Positions 1 to 6,062 of a DNA stretch of 6,490 nucleotides are shown here, in pieces. The position numbers and the translations under genes are program-made. This stretch comes from Clostridia bacterium (lineage in GTDB: Bacteria; Bacillota; Clostridia; Christensenellales; UBA1242). Below the pieces are notes generated by a model, which did not search any database, had not been told where the DNA came from, and saw only the letters and a program-made list of their open reading frames with translations. The stretch is taken from positions 1 through 6,490 of the forward strand of contig JAQUUD010000061.1 of assembly GCA_028694075.1 (NCBI GenBank), in the 5' to 3' direction. Numbering within the stretch: the first letter of the stretch is position 1; each line of letters begins with the position of its first letter.

Positions 1-1122
1 AAACGAGTTTCCATAAATGAAGAAGAAGCAAAGTATATTAAATTTGCTTTTGAAAAATATGCTAAAGGCACGACTAAAAAAGTAATAGCTGAAATACTAA
101 ACAATCAAGGTTATAGATTGAAAGGAAAACTATTTACTGGCAAATCTTTTGATAAATGGTTAGTAAATAAAAAATACACTGGCGAATTCTTATTTGGTGG
201 AAGACTTTGCAATAATATGTATCCAAAAATAGTTGAAATGACTTTATTTGAAGATGTTCAAAAAAGACTTCATAAAAACAAATATTTTGCTGGTGGCACA
301 GCAACCGCAAAAGTTCCTTACTTATTAACAGGAAAATTATTCTGTGGACATTGTGGAACAGAAATGGTTTCAGATGGTGGAACTAGTAAGCTTGGAAAGA
401 AACACTATTATTATGCTTGTAAGAAAAAGAAAAAAGGCGAATGTAACAAAAAACGAGAAAATAAAGATGCTTTGGAATTGTATGTTACTATTTGTGTTAA
501 AGACTTTTTAAGTGAAAAGGAAAATTTAGATATTGCTATTACTGATGTATTAAACTATTATGAAAAGAAAACAGATGAATCTAACTTTAAAAGTATAAAC
601 TCAAAAATTGCAAAAATTAATAAAGAAGTTGAAGAATTGACTGATGCTTTTGTAAAAGCAAAAAGTGAATTGCTACAAAAAACTATTGAAACAAAGATGA
701 CAGAATATGAAAAATTGCTTGATGATTTATACTATCAGCAAGCACAATTAGAACTTGAAAGAGGTTATAAAATTACTAAAAAAGATATTGTGAATTTTAT
801 TACAGAACTTTTGCATGGTGATGAAAAAGACAAAGGATATCAAAAAAAGATTATAGATAATCTAGTTAATAAAGTATTTGTTAGTGATAAAAAAACAGAA
901 GTGTTCTTTTATATCAAATGTGGAAAAGACACAGAATCAGTGTCTTTTGAAGATGTAAAAGAAAATTACAATAAGCTTAACAGTGTTCAAACGCAATTAC
1001 CACTCGCCCGCCAAAGCATACCAAATACGAACCAAGTTAAATATATCTTTGGAAAAGTGTTTGAATATATGTTGAAAGAAGCAAGTAAGATACTTGCTTC
1101 TTTTGTTATTATAAAATTGTAG
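1..1122 (+). CDS. Large serine recombinase, C-terminal part (5' end outside window)
   Basis: The frame is open from base 1 to the TAG at 1120-1122, giving 373 visible residues; the TTG at 118 is internal. Missing upstream is the N-terminal resolvase domain with the catalytic serine. Visible residues 1-90 match the recombinase domain of large serine recombinases (KYIKFAFEKYAKG, then FTGKSFDKWLVNKKYTGE). Next comes a zinc ribbon with C115-x2-C118 and C140-x7-C148 after the typical PYLLTGKLFCGHCG lead-in, then a Lys/Glu-rich coiled coil at about 195-255 and a short C-terminal fold at about 258-305. Such enzymes move phages, ICEs and transposons by site-specific recombination; the zinc ribbon and coiled coil govern att-site recognition and synapsis. 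The last ~45 residues do not look like the family and are encoded over a perfect hairpin (1075-1103). The family call is firm; the kind of element is unknown. Confidence 0.93.
   Translation, partial: KRVSINEEEAKYIKFAFEKYAKGTTKKVIAEILNNQGYRLKGKLFTGKSFDKWLVNKKYTGEFLFGGRLCNNMYPKIVEMTLFEDVQKRLHKNKYFAGGTATAKVPYLLTGKLFCGHCGTEMVSDGGTSKLGKKHYYYACKKKKKGECNKKRENKDALELYVTICVKDFLSEKENLDIAITDVLNYYEKKTDESNFKSINSKIAKINKEVEELTDAFVKAKSELLQKTIETKMTEYEKLLDDLYYQQAQLELERGYKITKKDIVNFITELLHGDEKDKGYQKKIIDNLVNKVFVSDKKTEVFFYIKCGKDTESVSFEDVKENYNKLNSVQTQLPLARQSIPNTNQVKYIFGKVFEYMLKEASKILASFVIIKL
1075..1107 (+). terminator. Perfect 13-bp hairpin with T-rich tail, inside the recombinase 3' end
   Basis: The arm AAAGAAGCAAGTA (1075-1087) is followed by loop AGA (1088-1090) and the exact complement TACTTGCTTCTTT (1091-1103), then a T-rich stretch. 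The left arm starts A-rich and the right arm ends T-rich, so it could work as an intrinsic terminator on either strand. It lies before the recombinase stop codon, which is unusual and suggests that the original gene end or the element end is close by. The inverted repeat is certain; terminator function is inferred. Confidence 0.55.
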
Positions 1123-1179
1123 GTAGGGTACTGAGCGAGTTTGCTTGAAAAAGCATTTCATCGACACCCTATCTTTTTT
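1122..1179 (+). terminator. Terminator-like long hairpin after the recombinase
   Basis: GGTAGGGT (1122-1129) can pair with ACCCTATC (1166-1173), giving 8 bp with one G-T wobble, directly followed by TTTTTT (1174-1179). The long loop holds a nested hairpin, TGCTT-GAAA-AAGCA (1142-1155), closed by a GNRA-type tetraloop. Position and T-tract fit a transcription end for the recombinase. The composite shape is unusual for a simple terminator, so a small structured RNA or an element-end structure is an alternative. Confidence 0.5.
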
Positions 1180-1243
1180 CATTTTTGTAATAAACATACA
1201 CATTGATTAACAACACACCATTATTTAAATTAACTTATTAAAT

Positions 1244-1285
1244 CGCTGAATTTATTTTCTACCTTGAAAATAAGCGGGGTTTTTT
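1244..1285 (+). terminator. Intrinsic terminator-like hairpin upstream of thrS
   Basis: TTATTTTC (1252-1259) pairs perfectly with GAAAATAA (1266-1273) around a 6-base loop. Alternatively CGCT (1244-1247) pairs with AGCG (1273-1276) below the stem with a bulge. GGG and then TTTTTT (1280-1285) follow. It sits upstream of the thrS promoter, so it would stop transcription arriving from the left rather than attenuate thrS. It may be the terminator of the host gene that preceded thrS before integration. Confidence 0.5.
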
Positions 1286-1300
1286 GGATTTAGGTTAATA

Positions 1301-1326
1301 TATTTTAAATCAATGCATTTAAAATA
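1301..1326. repeat. Perfect 10-bp AT-only inverted repeat
   Basis: TATTTTAAAT (1301-1310), spacer CAATGC (1311-1316) and ATTTAAAATA (1317-1326) form a perfect dyad. An A run, not a T run, follows on the + strand, and no T run follows the stem on the - strand either, so it does not look like a terminator. It could be a protein-binding site or a chance product of AT-rich sequence. Confidence 0.6.
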
Positions 1327-1404
1327 AAAAAAAATTTTTCATTATTGTAATTTTCTTAAGGAGAAATATTGTAAAATAATTTTATCGGATTTTCGGTGGG
1401 ATAT

Positions 1405-1433
1405 TTGACAATTCCTAGTGAAAGTGATATTAT
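1405..1433 (+). promoter_or_regulatory. Sigma-A-type promoter of thrS
   Basis: A perfect -35 box TTGACA (1405-1410) is separated by exactly 17 bases from TATTAT (1428-1433), which matches the -10 consensus at 5 of 6 positions. Transcription would start near 1440, leaving a leader of about 20 bases before the thrS ATG at 1461. That leaves no room for a T-box riboswitch on this transcript. Confidence 0.78.
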
Positions 1434-1460
1434 TTCATAGAAAATATTATGGGGGATTTT

Positions 1461-3206
1461 ATGGAAAACGAAGAAAAGGAAGAAAGGGAAAGTTTATATA
1501 GGCACAGTATGAGTCATGTCATGGCGAAAGCTTTGCAGGAATTATTTGCTAAGGTAAAGTTTGCAATAGGTCCGTCCGTAGCAAATGGGTTTTATTATGA
1601 TACTGATACTGAAGTGATAATAACGCCAGAAGATTTTGAAAAAATTGAAAATAAAATGATGGAAATCATAAATAAAAATGAAGATTTTATACGTAAAGAA
1701 GTTTCTAAAGAAGAAGCGAGAGAAATGTTTTTTGACCAACCATATAAACTTGAATTAATAAATGAAATTCCTGAAAATGAAAAGATAGGCGTTTATTATT
1801 TAGGTTCGAACTTTTTTGATTTATGCAGAGGTCCGCATATATCAAACACAAAAATGCTAAAAAGTTATTCTTTTAAACTTGATAAGGTTGCAGGAGCATA
1901 TTGGAAAGGCGATTCCAAAAACAAAATGCTTCAAAGAATTTATGGCTTGGGCTTCCTTAAAAAAGAGGATATGAAAAATTATCTTTATATGATGGAAGAA
2001 GCGGTAAAGCGTGATCACAGAAAATTAGGAAAAGAATTGGATTTATTTTTTATTTCTGATTATTCAAAAGGTATGCCAACATATACATCAAATGGATTAA
2101 TTTTAAAAAATAAATTGATAGAATATTGGAGAGAAGTTCATAAAAGAGCAGGATATAAAGAAATTGAAACTCCTATGGCTTTAAATAAAGCCCTTTGGGA
2201 AGTTTCAGGACATTGGAATCATTATAAAAATAATATGTATACTTTTGTTGCAGAAGATGAAGCATATGCAATAAAACCGATGAACTGTCCGGGTGGTATG
2301 TTGCATTACAAAGAAAGACCTCATTCATACAAAGAGTTTCCTTTACGCGTTGGTGAATTGGGAAAAGTTCATAGACATGAAGCAAGCGGAACTTTAAGTG
2401 GTCTTTTAAGAACAAGATGCTTTACTCAAGATGATGCTCACATTTATATGACACCTAATCAAGTGCCTAATGAAATCAAAAATATAATGGAACTTATTGA
2501 TGAAGTTTATAGCACTTTTGGATTAACTTATAAGGTTGAATTATCTACTATGCCACAAGACCACATTGGCGAAGAAGAAGAATGGCAACTTGCAGAAAAA
2601 CAACTTGCAGAAACTTTAACAAACTTAAATTTGGATTATAAGATAAATAAAGGAGATGGCGCTTTCTATGGTCCTAAAATTGATATCCATGTTAAAGACA
2701 GTATAGGAAGAGAATGGCAGTGCGGAACTATTCAATTGGATATGCAAATGCCAAAAAGATTCGGTTTAACTTATATTGATTCAGACGGAGAAGAAAAAGA
2801 ACCGGTTATGATTCATAGGGTTATTTATGGCTCTTTAGAAAGAATGATGGCTATTTTAATTGAGCATTATGCTGGCGCTTTTCCTTTGTGGTTAGCACCT
2901 GTGCAAGTTAAAATTCTAAATATTAACGAAAGCCAAGAAGAATATTCTAAATTAGTTTGCTCTCTTTTAGAAAAAGAAAATATCAGAACAGAATCAGATT
3001 TAAGGAATGAAAGCATTAATAAAAAAATAAGAGATGCGTTTCTTATGAAAGTGCCATATATTGTTGTGGTCGGAGAAAAAGAAAAAACGAATGAAGAAGT
3101 ATCTGTTCGGGCATTTGGCAGTAAAGAACAAACTTTATATAAATTAAGCGATTTTATAGAAGAGATAAAAAAGGAAAACCTAAACAGAGGTAAAAAATCC
3201 AAATAA
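1461..3206 (+). CDS. thrS: Threonyl-tRNA synthetase lacking the TGS domain
   Basis: This 581-residue cytoplasmic class II synthetase joins threonine to tRNA-Thr using ATP. The editing domain (residues ~11-185) has HSMSH (H15, H19) and CRGPH (C122, H126), the HxxxH/CxxxH set that clears mischarged serine. The catalytic core (~186-475) has the zinc ligands C276 (MNCPGG), H327 (QDDAH) and H452 (MIHRVIYGSLER), motif 2 around GKVHRHEASGTLSGLLRTR, and motif 3 ending at R461. The anticodon-binding domain fills ~480-575. The protein starts almost directly at the editing domain, so the ~60-residue TGS domain of the ~640-residue family members is absent. I chose ATG 1461 over the in-frame ATG 1449 because GGGGGA (1451-1456) gives a ribosome site 4-5 bases before it, whereas 1449 has none and lies only ~9 bases after the predicted transcription start. 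Confidence 0.97.
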   Translation: MENEEKEERESLYRHSMSHVMAKALQELFAKVKFAIGPSVANGFYYDTDTEVIITPEDFEKIENKMMEIINKNEDFIRKEVSKEEAREMFFDQPYKLELINEIPENEKIGVYYLGSNFFDLCRGPHISNTKMLKSYSFKLDKVAGAYWKGDSKNKMLQRIYGLGFLKKEDMKNYLYMMEEAVKRDHRKLGKELDLFFISDYSKGMPTYTSNGLILKNKLIEYWREVHKRAGYKEIETPMALNKALWEVSGHWNHYKNNMYTFVAEDEAYAIKPMNCPGGMLHYKERPHSYKEFPLRVGELGKVHRHEASGTLSGLLRTRCFTQDDAHIYMTPNQVPNEIKNIMELIDEVYSTFGLTYKVELSTMPQDHIGEEEEWQLAEKQLAETLTNLNLDYKINKGDGAFYGPKIDIHVKDSIGREWQCGTIQLDMQMPKRFGLTYIDSDGEEKEPVMIHRVIYGSLERMMAILIEHYAGAFPLWLAPVQVKILNINESQEEYSKLVCSLLEKENIRTESDLRNESINKKIRDAFLMKVPYIVVVGEKEKTNEEVSVRAFGSKEQTLYKLSDFIEEIKKENLNRGKKSK

Positions 3207-3296
3207 TTTAAAACATTTTAGAAATTTAACAGTTTATGAAATTATTGCTCTGAAACAATCAACACTTAAGAGTTGGTAACTTTTTTAAAAAAAATC

Positions 3297-3316
3297 ACAA
3301 GTATTAACTTGTTTTT
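3297..3316 (+). terminator. Candidate thrS terminator hairpin
   Basis: ACAAGT (3297-3302), loop ATTA (3303-3306) and ACTTGT (3307-3312) form a perfect stem followed by a T-run, with an A-rich flank before it. The stem is short and AT-rich. A second weak hairpin lies just upstream (3268-3284, loop GGT). The right arm overlaps the -35 region of the lysS promoter. Thus thrS termination is likely somewhere at 3268-3316, but the exact site is uncertain. Confidence 0.4.
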
Positions 3317-3336
3317 AGTGAAGTATGTGCTATAAT
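3309..3336 (+). promoter_or_regulatory. Extended -10 promoter of lysS
   Basis: TGC-TATAAT (3328-3336) is a perfect extended -10 element. A weak -35, TTGTTT (3309-3314), lies 16 bases upstream. Transcription would start near 3343, at the edge of the ribosome binding site AAGGTGAGGTG (3342-3352), giving a leader of only ~14 bases before the ATG at 3357. Confidence 0.7.
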
Positions 3337-3356
3337 TTTGCAAGGTGAGGTGAAAA

Positions 3357-4937
3357 ATGCATTGGGCATATGAATTGGCAATGAAAACTATAGAGCGAAA
3401 TCCTAATAAAAAGGAATATGTTTGTGCTTCCGGAATCAGCCCATCTGGTTCTGTTCATATTGGAAATTATCGTGAGTTTGTTACGACATATTTTGTTGCA
3501 AAAGCATTAAAATCATTAGGCAAAAATGTTAGAATGCTTTTTTCTTGGGACGATTTTGACAGGCTGAGAAAACTACCGAAAAATATTGGCGGATTAGACG
3601 AAAGTATGATTGGCAAGCCTTATTCTTTTGTGCCGGATCCAAATGGAAAATTCAACAGTTATGCAGAATACTTCGAAAAAGAATTTGAATCAGCATTAAA
3701 AGACTTGCATATGAATGAGGTTAAAGTTGATTTTATATATCAAACAAAAGAATATATGAGCGGGCGTTATTCCAAACAAATTATTCAAGCGCTTAAAAAA
3801 CGAAAAGAAATATATGACATTCTGATGCAATTTAAAACGCAAGAAGCAACTGATGAGGATCGTGAAAATTATTATCCTATTAATATTTATTGCGATTGTT
3901 GCAATAAAGATACAACCAAAATCAATTCAATAAGCAAAGATTGTAAAACAGTCACTTATACTTGTGCTTGTGGCAATACAAAAACAATAAATATTGAAGA
4001 TTACACAAAGATAAAACTTGTATGGAAAGTTGATTGGCCAATGCGTTGGATGATGGAAGGCGTTGATTTTGAACCGGGCGGAATTGACCACAGTGCAGCA
4101 GGCGGAAGTTATGAAGTAAGCACTGTTATTGCAGACAAAATATTTAATATTAAAGCGCCATTATATCAAGGTTATGGCTGGCTTGGCATTCGAGGGCTTG
4201 GTGACATGCATAGTTCATCGGGAAACAATATCACACCGGGTGCACTTCTTAATATATATGAACCTGAAATCATTAGATGGCTTTTTGCAAAATATTATCC
4301 AACAAATGCCTTTGATTTTGATTTTGGCGAAACTATTATAAGACATTATAGTGAATTTGATAAAGCCAAATTGGCGTATATTAATGGAGAAATTGACGAA
4401 AAAGATAAAGCAGTCTTTGATTTGTGTTTGTTTGATAGTAAATCAAGCAAGTTTTCAAAAACTCCTTTTGGAACTCTTGCAAGCATAGCACCAATATCAG
4501 AATTTAACCCAATTTTTGTAAAAAAACTCCTTAATAAAGTTAATGTTGAATTCACTGAGGATAGCATTGATAGACTTAATAAAACAAAGTATTGGCTTGA
4601 AAATTATATGTCAGAAAAACTTTATAAACTTCGCAAAGTTCCAAACTTAGAATATATGGCAAATATGAGTGAGCGTGAACTTGCTTCAACACAAAGACTT
4701 TATGAATATTTGAATAGTGCAGAAGAAAAAACTGAATCAGATATTCAGCAGAAACTATATCAAATTATCAATGATCCAAATTTAAGCAAAAAAGAAAATG
4801 TCGCAATTCAAAAGCAGTATTTTAAGAATTTTTATAATTTGCTTTTTGGAACAGACAGCGGACCAAGATTATACTTGTTTTTAGCAGCAGTTGACAAAGC
4901 ACAGTATATAGAACTGTTAAAAACTCAGAATAACTAA
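3357..4937 (+). CDS. lysS: Class I lysyl-tRNA synthetase
   Basis: This 526-residue cytoplasmic enzyme would charge tRNA-Lys with lysine. It belongs to the class I (Rossmann-fold) LysRS family of archaea, spirochaetes, alphaproteobacteria and scattered Bacillota, not the class II LysRS of most bacteria. Visible features are the HIGH-type motif HIGN (34-37) within ASGISPSGSVHIGNYRE; a probable zinc site C179-x2-C182 with C203-x-C205; the conserved VDWPMRW (225-231) and GGIDHSAAGGSYE (241-253); and a KMSKS-position loop DMHSSSGNN (283-291). Family KMSKS loops usually carry lysines; both lysine positions look replaced here. The helical C-terminal region forms the anticodon-binding part. Length is normal for the family. 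The start is well supported by GAGGTG six to seven bases upstream. It is separately promoted from thrS and converges on birA. The symbol lysS (also lysK for class I) follows common annotation. Confidence 0.95.
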   Translation: MHWAYELAMKTIERNPNKKEYVCASGISPSGSVHIGNYREFVTTYFVAKALKSLGKNVRMLFSWDDFDRLRKLPKNIGGLDESMIGKPYSFVPDPNGKFNSYAEYFEKEFESALKDLHMNEVKVDFIYQTKEYMSGRYSKQIIQALKKRKEIYDILMQFKTQEATDEDRENYYPINIYCDCCNKDTTKINSISKDCKTVTYTCACGNTKTINIEDYTKIKLVWKVDWPMRWMMEGVDFEPGGIDHSAAGGSYEVSTVIADKIFNIKAPLYQGYGWLGIRGLGDMHSSSGNNITPGALLNIYEPEIIRWLFAKYYPTNAFDFDFGETIIRHYSEFDKAKLAYINGEIDEKDKAVFDLCLFDSKSSKFSKTPFGTLASIAPISEFNPIFVKKLLNKVNVEFTEDSIDRLNKTKYWLENYMSEKLYKLRKVPNLEYMANMSERELASTQRLYEYLNSAEEKTESDIQQKLYQIINDPNLSKKENVAIQKQYFKNFYNLLFGTDSGPRLYLFLAAVDKAQYIELLKTQNN

Positions 4938-4940
4938 TTA

Positions 4941-4966
4941 TTAGTATTTTAATATATTTATACTAA
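4941..4966. repeat. AT-only hairpin just after lysS
   Basis: TTAGTAT (4941-4947) and ATACTAA (4960-4966) are perfect complements around a 12-base AT-only loop. It begins three bases after the lysS stop codon. The stem is too weak to be a convincing terminator alone, but it is one of three consecutive dyads between the convergent genes. Confidence 0.45.
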
Positions 4967-4973
4967 AAGTGTT

Positions 4974-4996
4974 ATTAATGCTGGAATTGCATTAAT
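4974..4996. repeat. Perfect 8-bp inverted repeat between lysS and birA
   Basis: ATTAATGC (4974-4981), loop TGGAATT and GCATTAAT (4989-4996) form a perfect stem. No T-tract follows directly on either strand. It may be part of the 3' end structure of the lysS or birA messages, or a binding site; function is unknown. Confidence 0.5.
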
Positions 4997-5028
4997 CTAT
5001 ATTTAAAACCCCAGTGAATTAGTGATGT

Positions 5029-5061
5029 AAAAACACAGCCGGTTAAAAAGGCTGTATTTTT
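5029..5061. terminator. Bidirectional intrinsic terminator between lysS and birA
   Basis: ACAGCC (5035-5040) pairs with GGCTGT (5050-5055) around a 9-base loop. An A run before the stem (5029-5033) pairs with the T run after it (5057-5061) past one mismatch. The flanking A and T runs allow it to stop lysS transcription on the + strand and the fab-birA operon on the - strand; it ends 12 bases past the birA stop. This is the strongest terminator in the window. Confidence 0.85.
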
Positions 5062-5073
5062 CATTTTAATACT

Positions 5074-5616
5074 TTATCGGTTGATATTCAATTTAATAAT
5101 TTTTAAAAGATTTGCGAAAAGTTTGTTGATAAATTCGTTTAGGTCGACATCTTTTTTTATAAGATTTTTTAGTGAGATTGCCCCCGCAGTTTTAAAAGTT
5201 TCCTGATTAATATTAGTGCCGATGCCTATAATCATATATTCAAATTTTTTGTCGTCATATTTTGTTTCAATCAAAATGCCCGCAATTTTATTGGTCTGGA
5301 CAGTGACATCGTTTGGATATTTAAAGGTTGCATCAGTGATGCCATACTCTCTTAATGTGTTAATAATTGCATTCACAATATTGGAGTTTATGTTTTTCAT
5401 TAATGGAGGTAAAATTTTTTTAAAAAGAATAGAAATTATTGCATTTTGATTTTTATCAGATTCCCAAGTTCTCTCAAATTGCCCGTGTCCTTTGGCTTGA
5501 AACCCAGTTCTTATGGTTGTTATATCAGGCAAATTTTTATAATTTTTTTTTAAAAAATCATTTGTAGAGTCTATTTCATCAAATTGAATTATATTCTGAA
5601 AAAAATCCATTTTCAC
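5074..5616 (-). CDS. birA: Minimal biotin--[acetyl-CoA carboxylase] ligase (BirA catalytic domain only)
   Basis: This 180-residue protein would make biotinyl-AMP and transfer biotin to the carrier protein of acetyl-CoA carboxylase. Visible motifs are DSTND (16-20), the biotin/AMP loop region QAKGHGQFERTWES (40-53), KYPND (99-103), NKIAGILIE (109-117, with K110 at the place of the catalytic lysine) and GIGTNIN (131-137). There is no N-terminal DNA-binding domain, so it should not act as a biotin repressor, and the usual small C-terminal domain is also largely missing; longer members run 230-330 residues. The loop reads GHGQFER where E. coli has GRGRRGR. The likely start is GTG at 5616, nine bases after AAAGGT and three bases past the fabZ stop; an ATG at 5610 (178 residues) is possible. 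It is the last gene of the fab operon, which fits a role in malonyl-CoA supply. Confidence 0.9.
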   Translation of the reverse strand: MKMDFFQNIIQFDEIDSTNDFLKKNYKNLPDITTIRTGFQAKGHGQFERTWESDKNQNAIISILFKKILPPLMKNINSNIVNAIINTLREYGITDATFKYPNDVTVQTNKIAGILIETKYDDKKFEYMIIGIGTNINQETFKTAGAISLKNLIKKDVDLNEFINKLFANLLKIIKLNINR

Positions 5617-5619
5617 GAG

Positions 5620-6048
5620 TTATTTACCTTTGGCAAAAATAAGTTCCGCTTCGCAAGCAAGTTCACCATCAACCATTGCCCGTCCTTTTCCTATGCCAAC
5701 AAAACCTCTGTCTTGCACTATTTCAACTTCCATAATGAGTTTATCGCCCGGAATTACTTTTCTTTTAAATTTGGCAGACCTGATACCTCCAAAATATAAA
5801 ATTTGCCCCGCATGTCCTTCTTTTGAAAGCATAACCACAGCGCCCACTTGTGCAAGCGCTTCAATAATAAGAACCCCCGGCATAACGTGTTCCTGAGGGA
5901 AGTGTCCAACAAAATACATTTCGTTTACGCTGACACATTTTATACCGGTCGCTGTTTTGCCGGGTATTAAATCAGTTATTTTGTCTACAAGTAAAAACGG
6001 AAATCGATGTGGAATTATTTCCTGAATTTGATTAGCATTTAAAATCAT
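5620..6048 (-). CDS. fabZ: 3-hydroxyacyl-[acyl-carrier-protein] dehydratase FabZ
   Basis: This 142-residue cytoplasmic hot-dog-fold enzyme removes water from 3-hydroxyacyl-ACP to give trans-2-enoyl-ACP in type II fatty-acid synthesis. It has the family opening IIPHRFPFLLVD (11-22), the catalytic motif GHFPQEHVMPGVL with H49, and E63 in IIEALAQ; these numbers match the His/Glu catalytic pair described for FabZ. Later markers are YFGGIRSAKFKRKVIPGD and the C-terminal GELACEAELIFAK. Length is normal and complete. AAGAGG lies five bases before the ATG at 6048, supporting that start. It follows fabF by 14 bases and precedes birA by three, so the three genes are probably on one message. No sequence feature separates it from the isomerase-type relative FabA, but motif and size favour FabZ. 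Confidence 0.97.
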   Translation of the reverse strand: MILNANQIQEIIPHRFPFLLVDKITDLIPGKTATGIKCVSVNEMYFVGHFPQEHVMPGVLIIEALAQVGAVVMLSKEGHAGQILYFGGIRSAKFKRKVIPGDKLIMEVEIVQDRGFVGIGKGRAMVDGELACEAELIFAKGK

Positions 6049-6062
6049 AAAAACCTCTTAAT

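Larger units (their letters stand above)
1123..1448. other. Gene-free, AT-rich region between the recombinase and thrS
   Basis: This roughly 325-base stretch contains no credible coding sequence on either strand. It holds two terminator-like hairpins (1122-1179 and 1244-1285), a 10-bp AT-only inverted repeat (1301-1326), a homopolymeric A run followed by T's (about 1327-1339) and the thrS promoter (1405-1433). The AAGGAG at about 1359-1364 resembles a ribosome binding site but leads only to TTG followed at once by TAA. If the recombinase belongs to an integrated element, the element-chromosome junction probably lies here or in the last ~120 bases of the recombinase. I could not identify the att core. 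Confidence 0.6.

Noticed and set aside
118..120. TTG as a start codon for the recombinase
   Set aside because: The same frame is open to base 1 with clear recombinase-domain sequence, so this is an internal leucine codon.
997..1203. 68-residue reading frame on the - strand opposite the recombinase end
   Set aside because: It overlaps the recombinase tail and two hairpins, has no recognisable domain and no convincing ribosome binding site.
1327..1339. A-run followed by T's as a promoter UP element
   Set aside because: It lies more than 60 bases before the thrS -35 box, too far for the usual effect.
1123..1448. T-box riboswitch upstream of thrS
   Set aside because: No GGGTGGTACCGCG-like core is visible; the terminator-like hairpin lies upstream of the promoter and so is not part of the thrS leader.
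1449..1451. ATG as the thrS start
   Set aside because: It has no ribosome site and lies about 9 bases after the predicted transcription start; the ATG at 1461 has GGGGGA just upstream.
2867..3202. 111-residue frame on the - strand inside thrS
   Set aside because: It is a shadow of the thrS coding sequence, with low-complexity Ser/Phe content and no family resemblance.
5630..5896. 88-residue + strand frame opposite fabZ
   Set aside because: It is antisense to a well-conserved fabZ and shows no domain or ribosome binding site.
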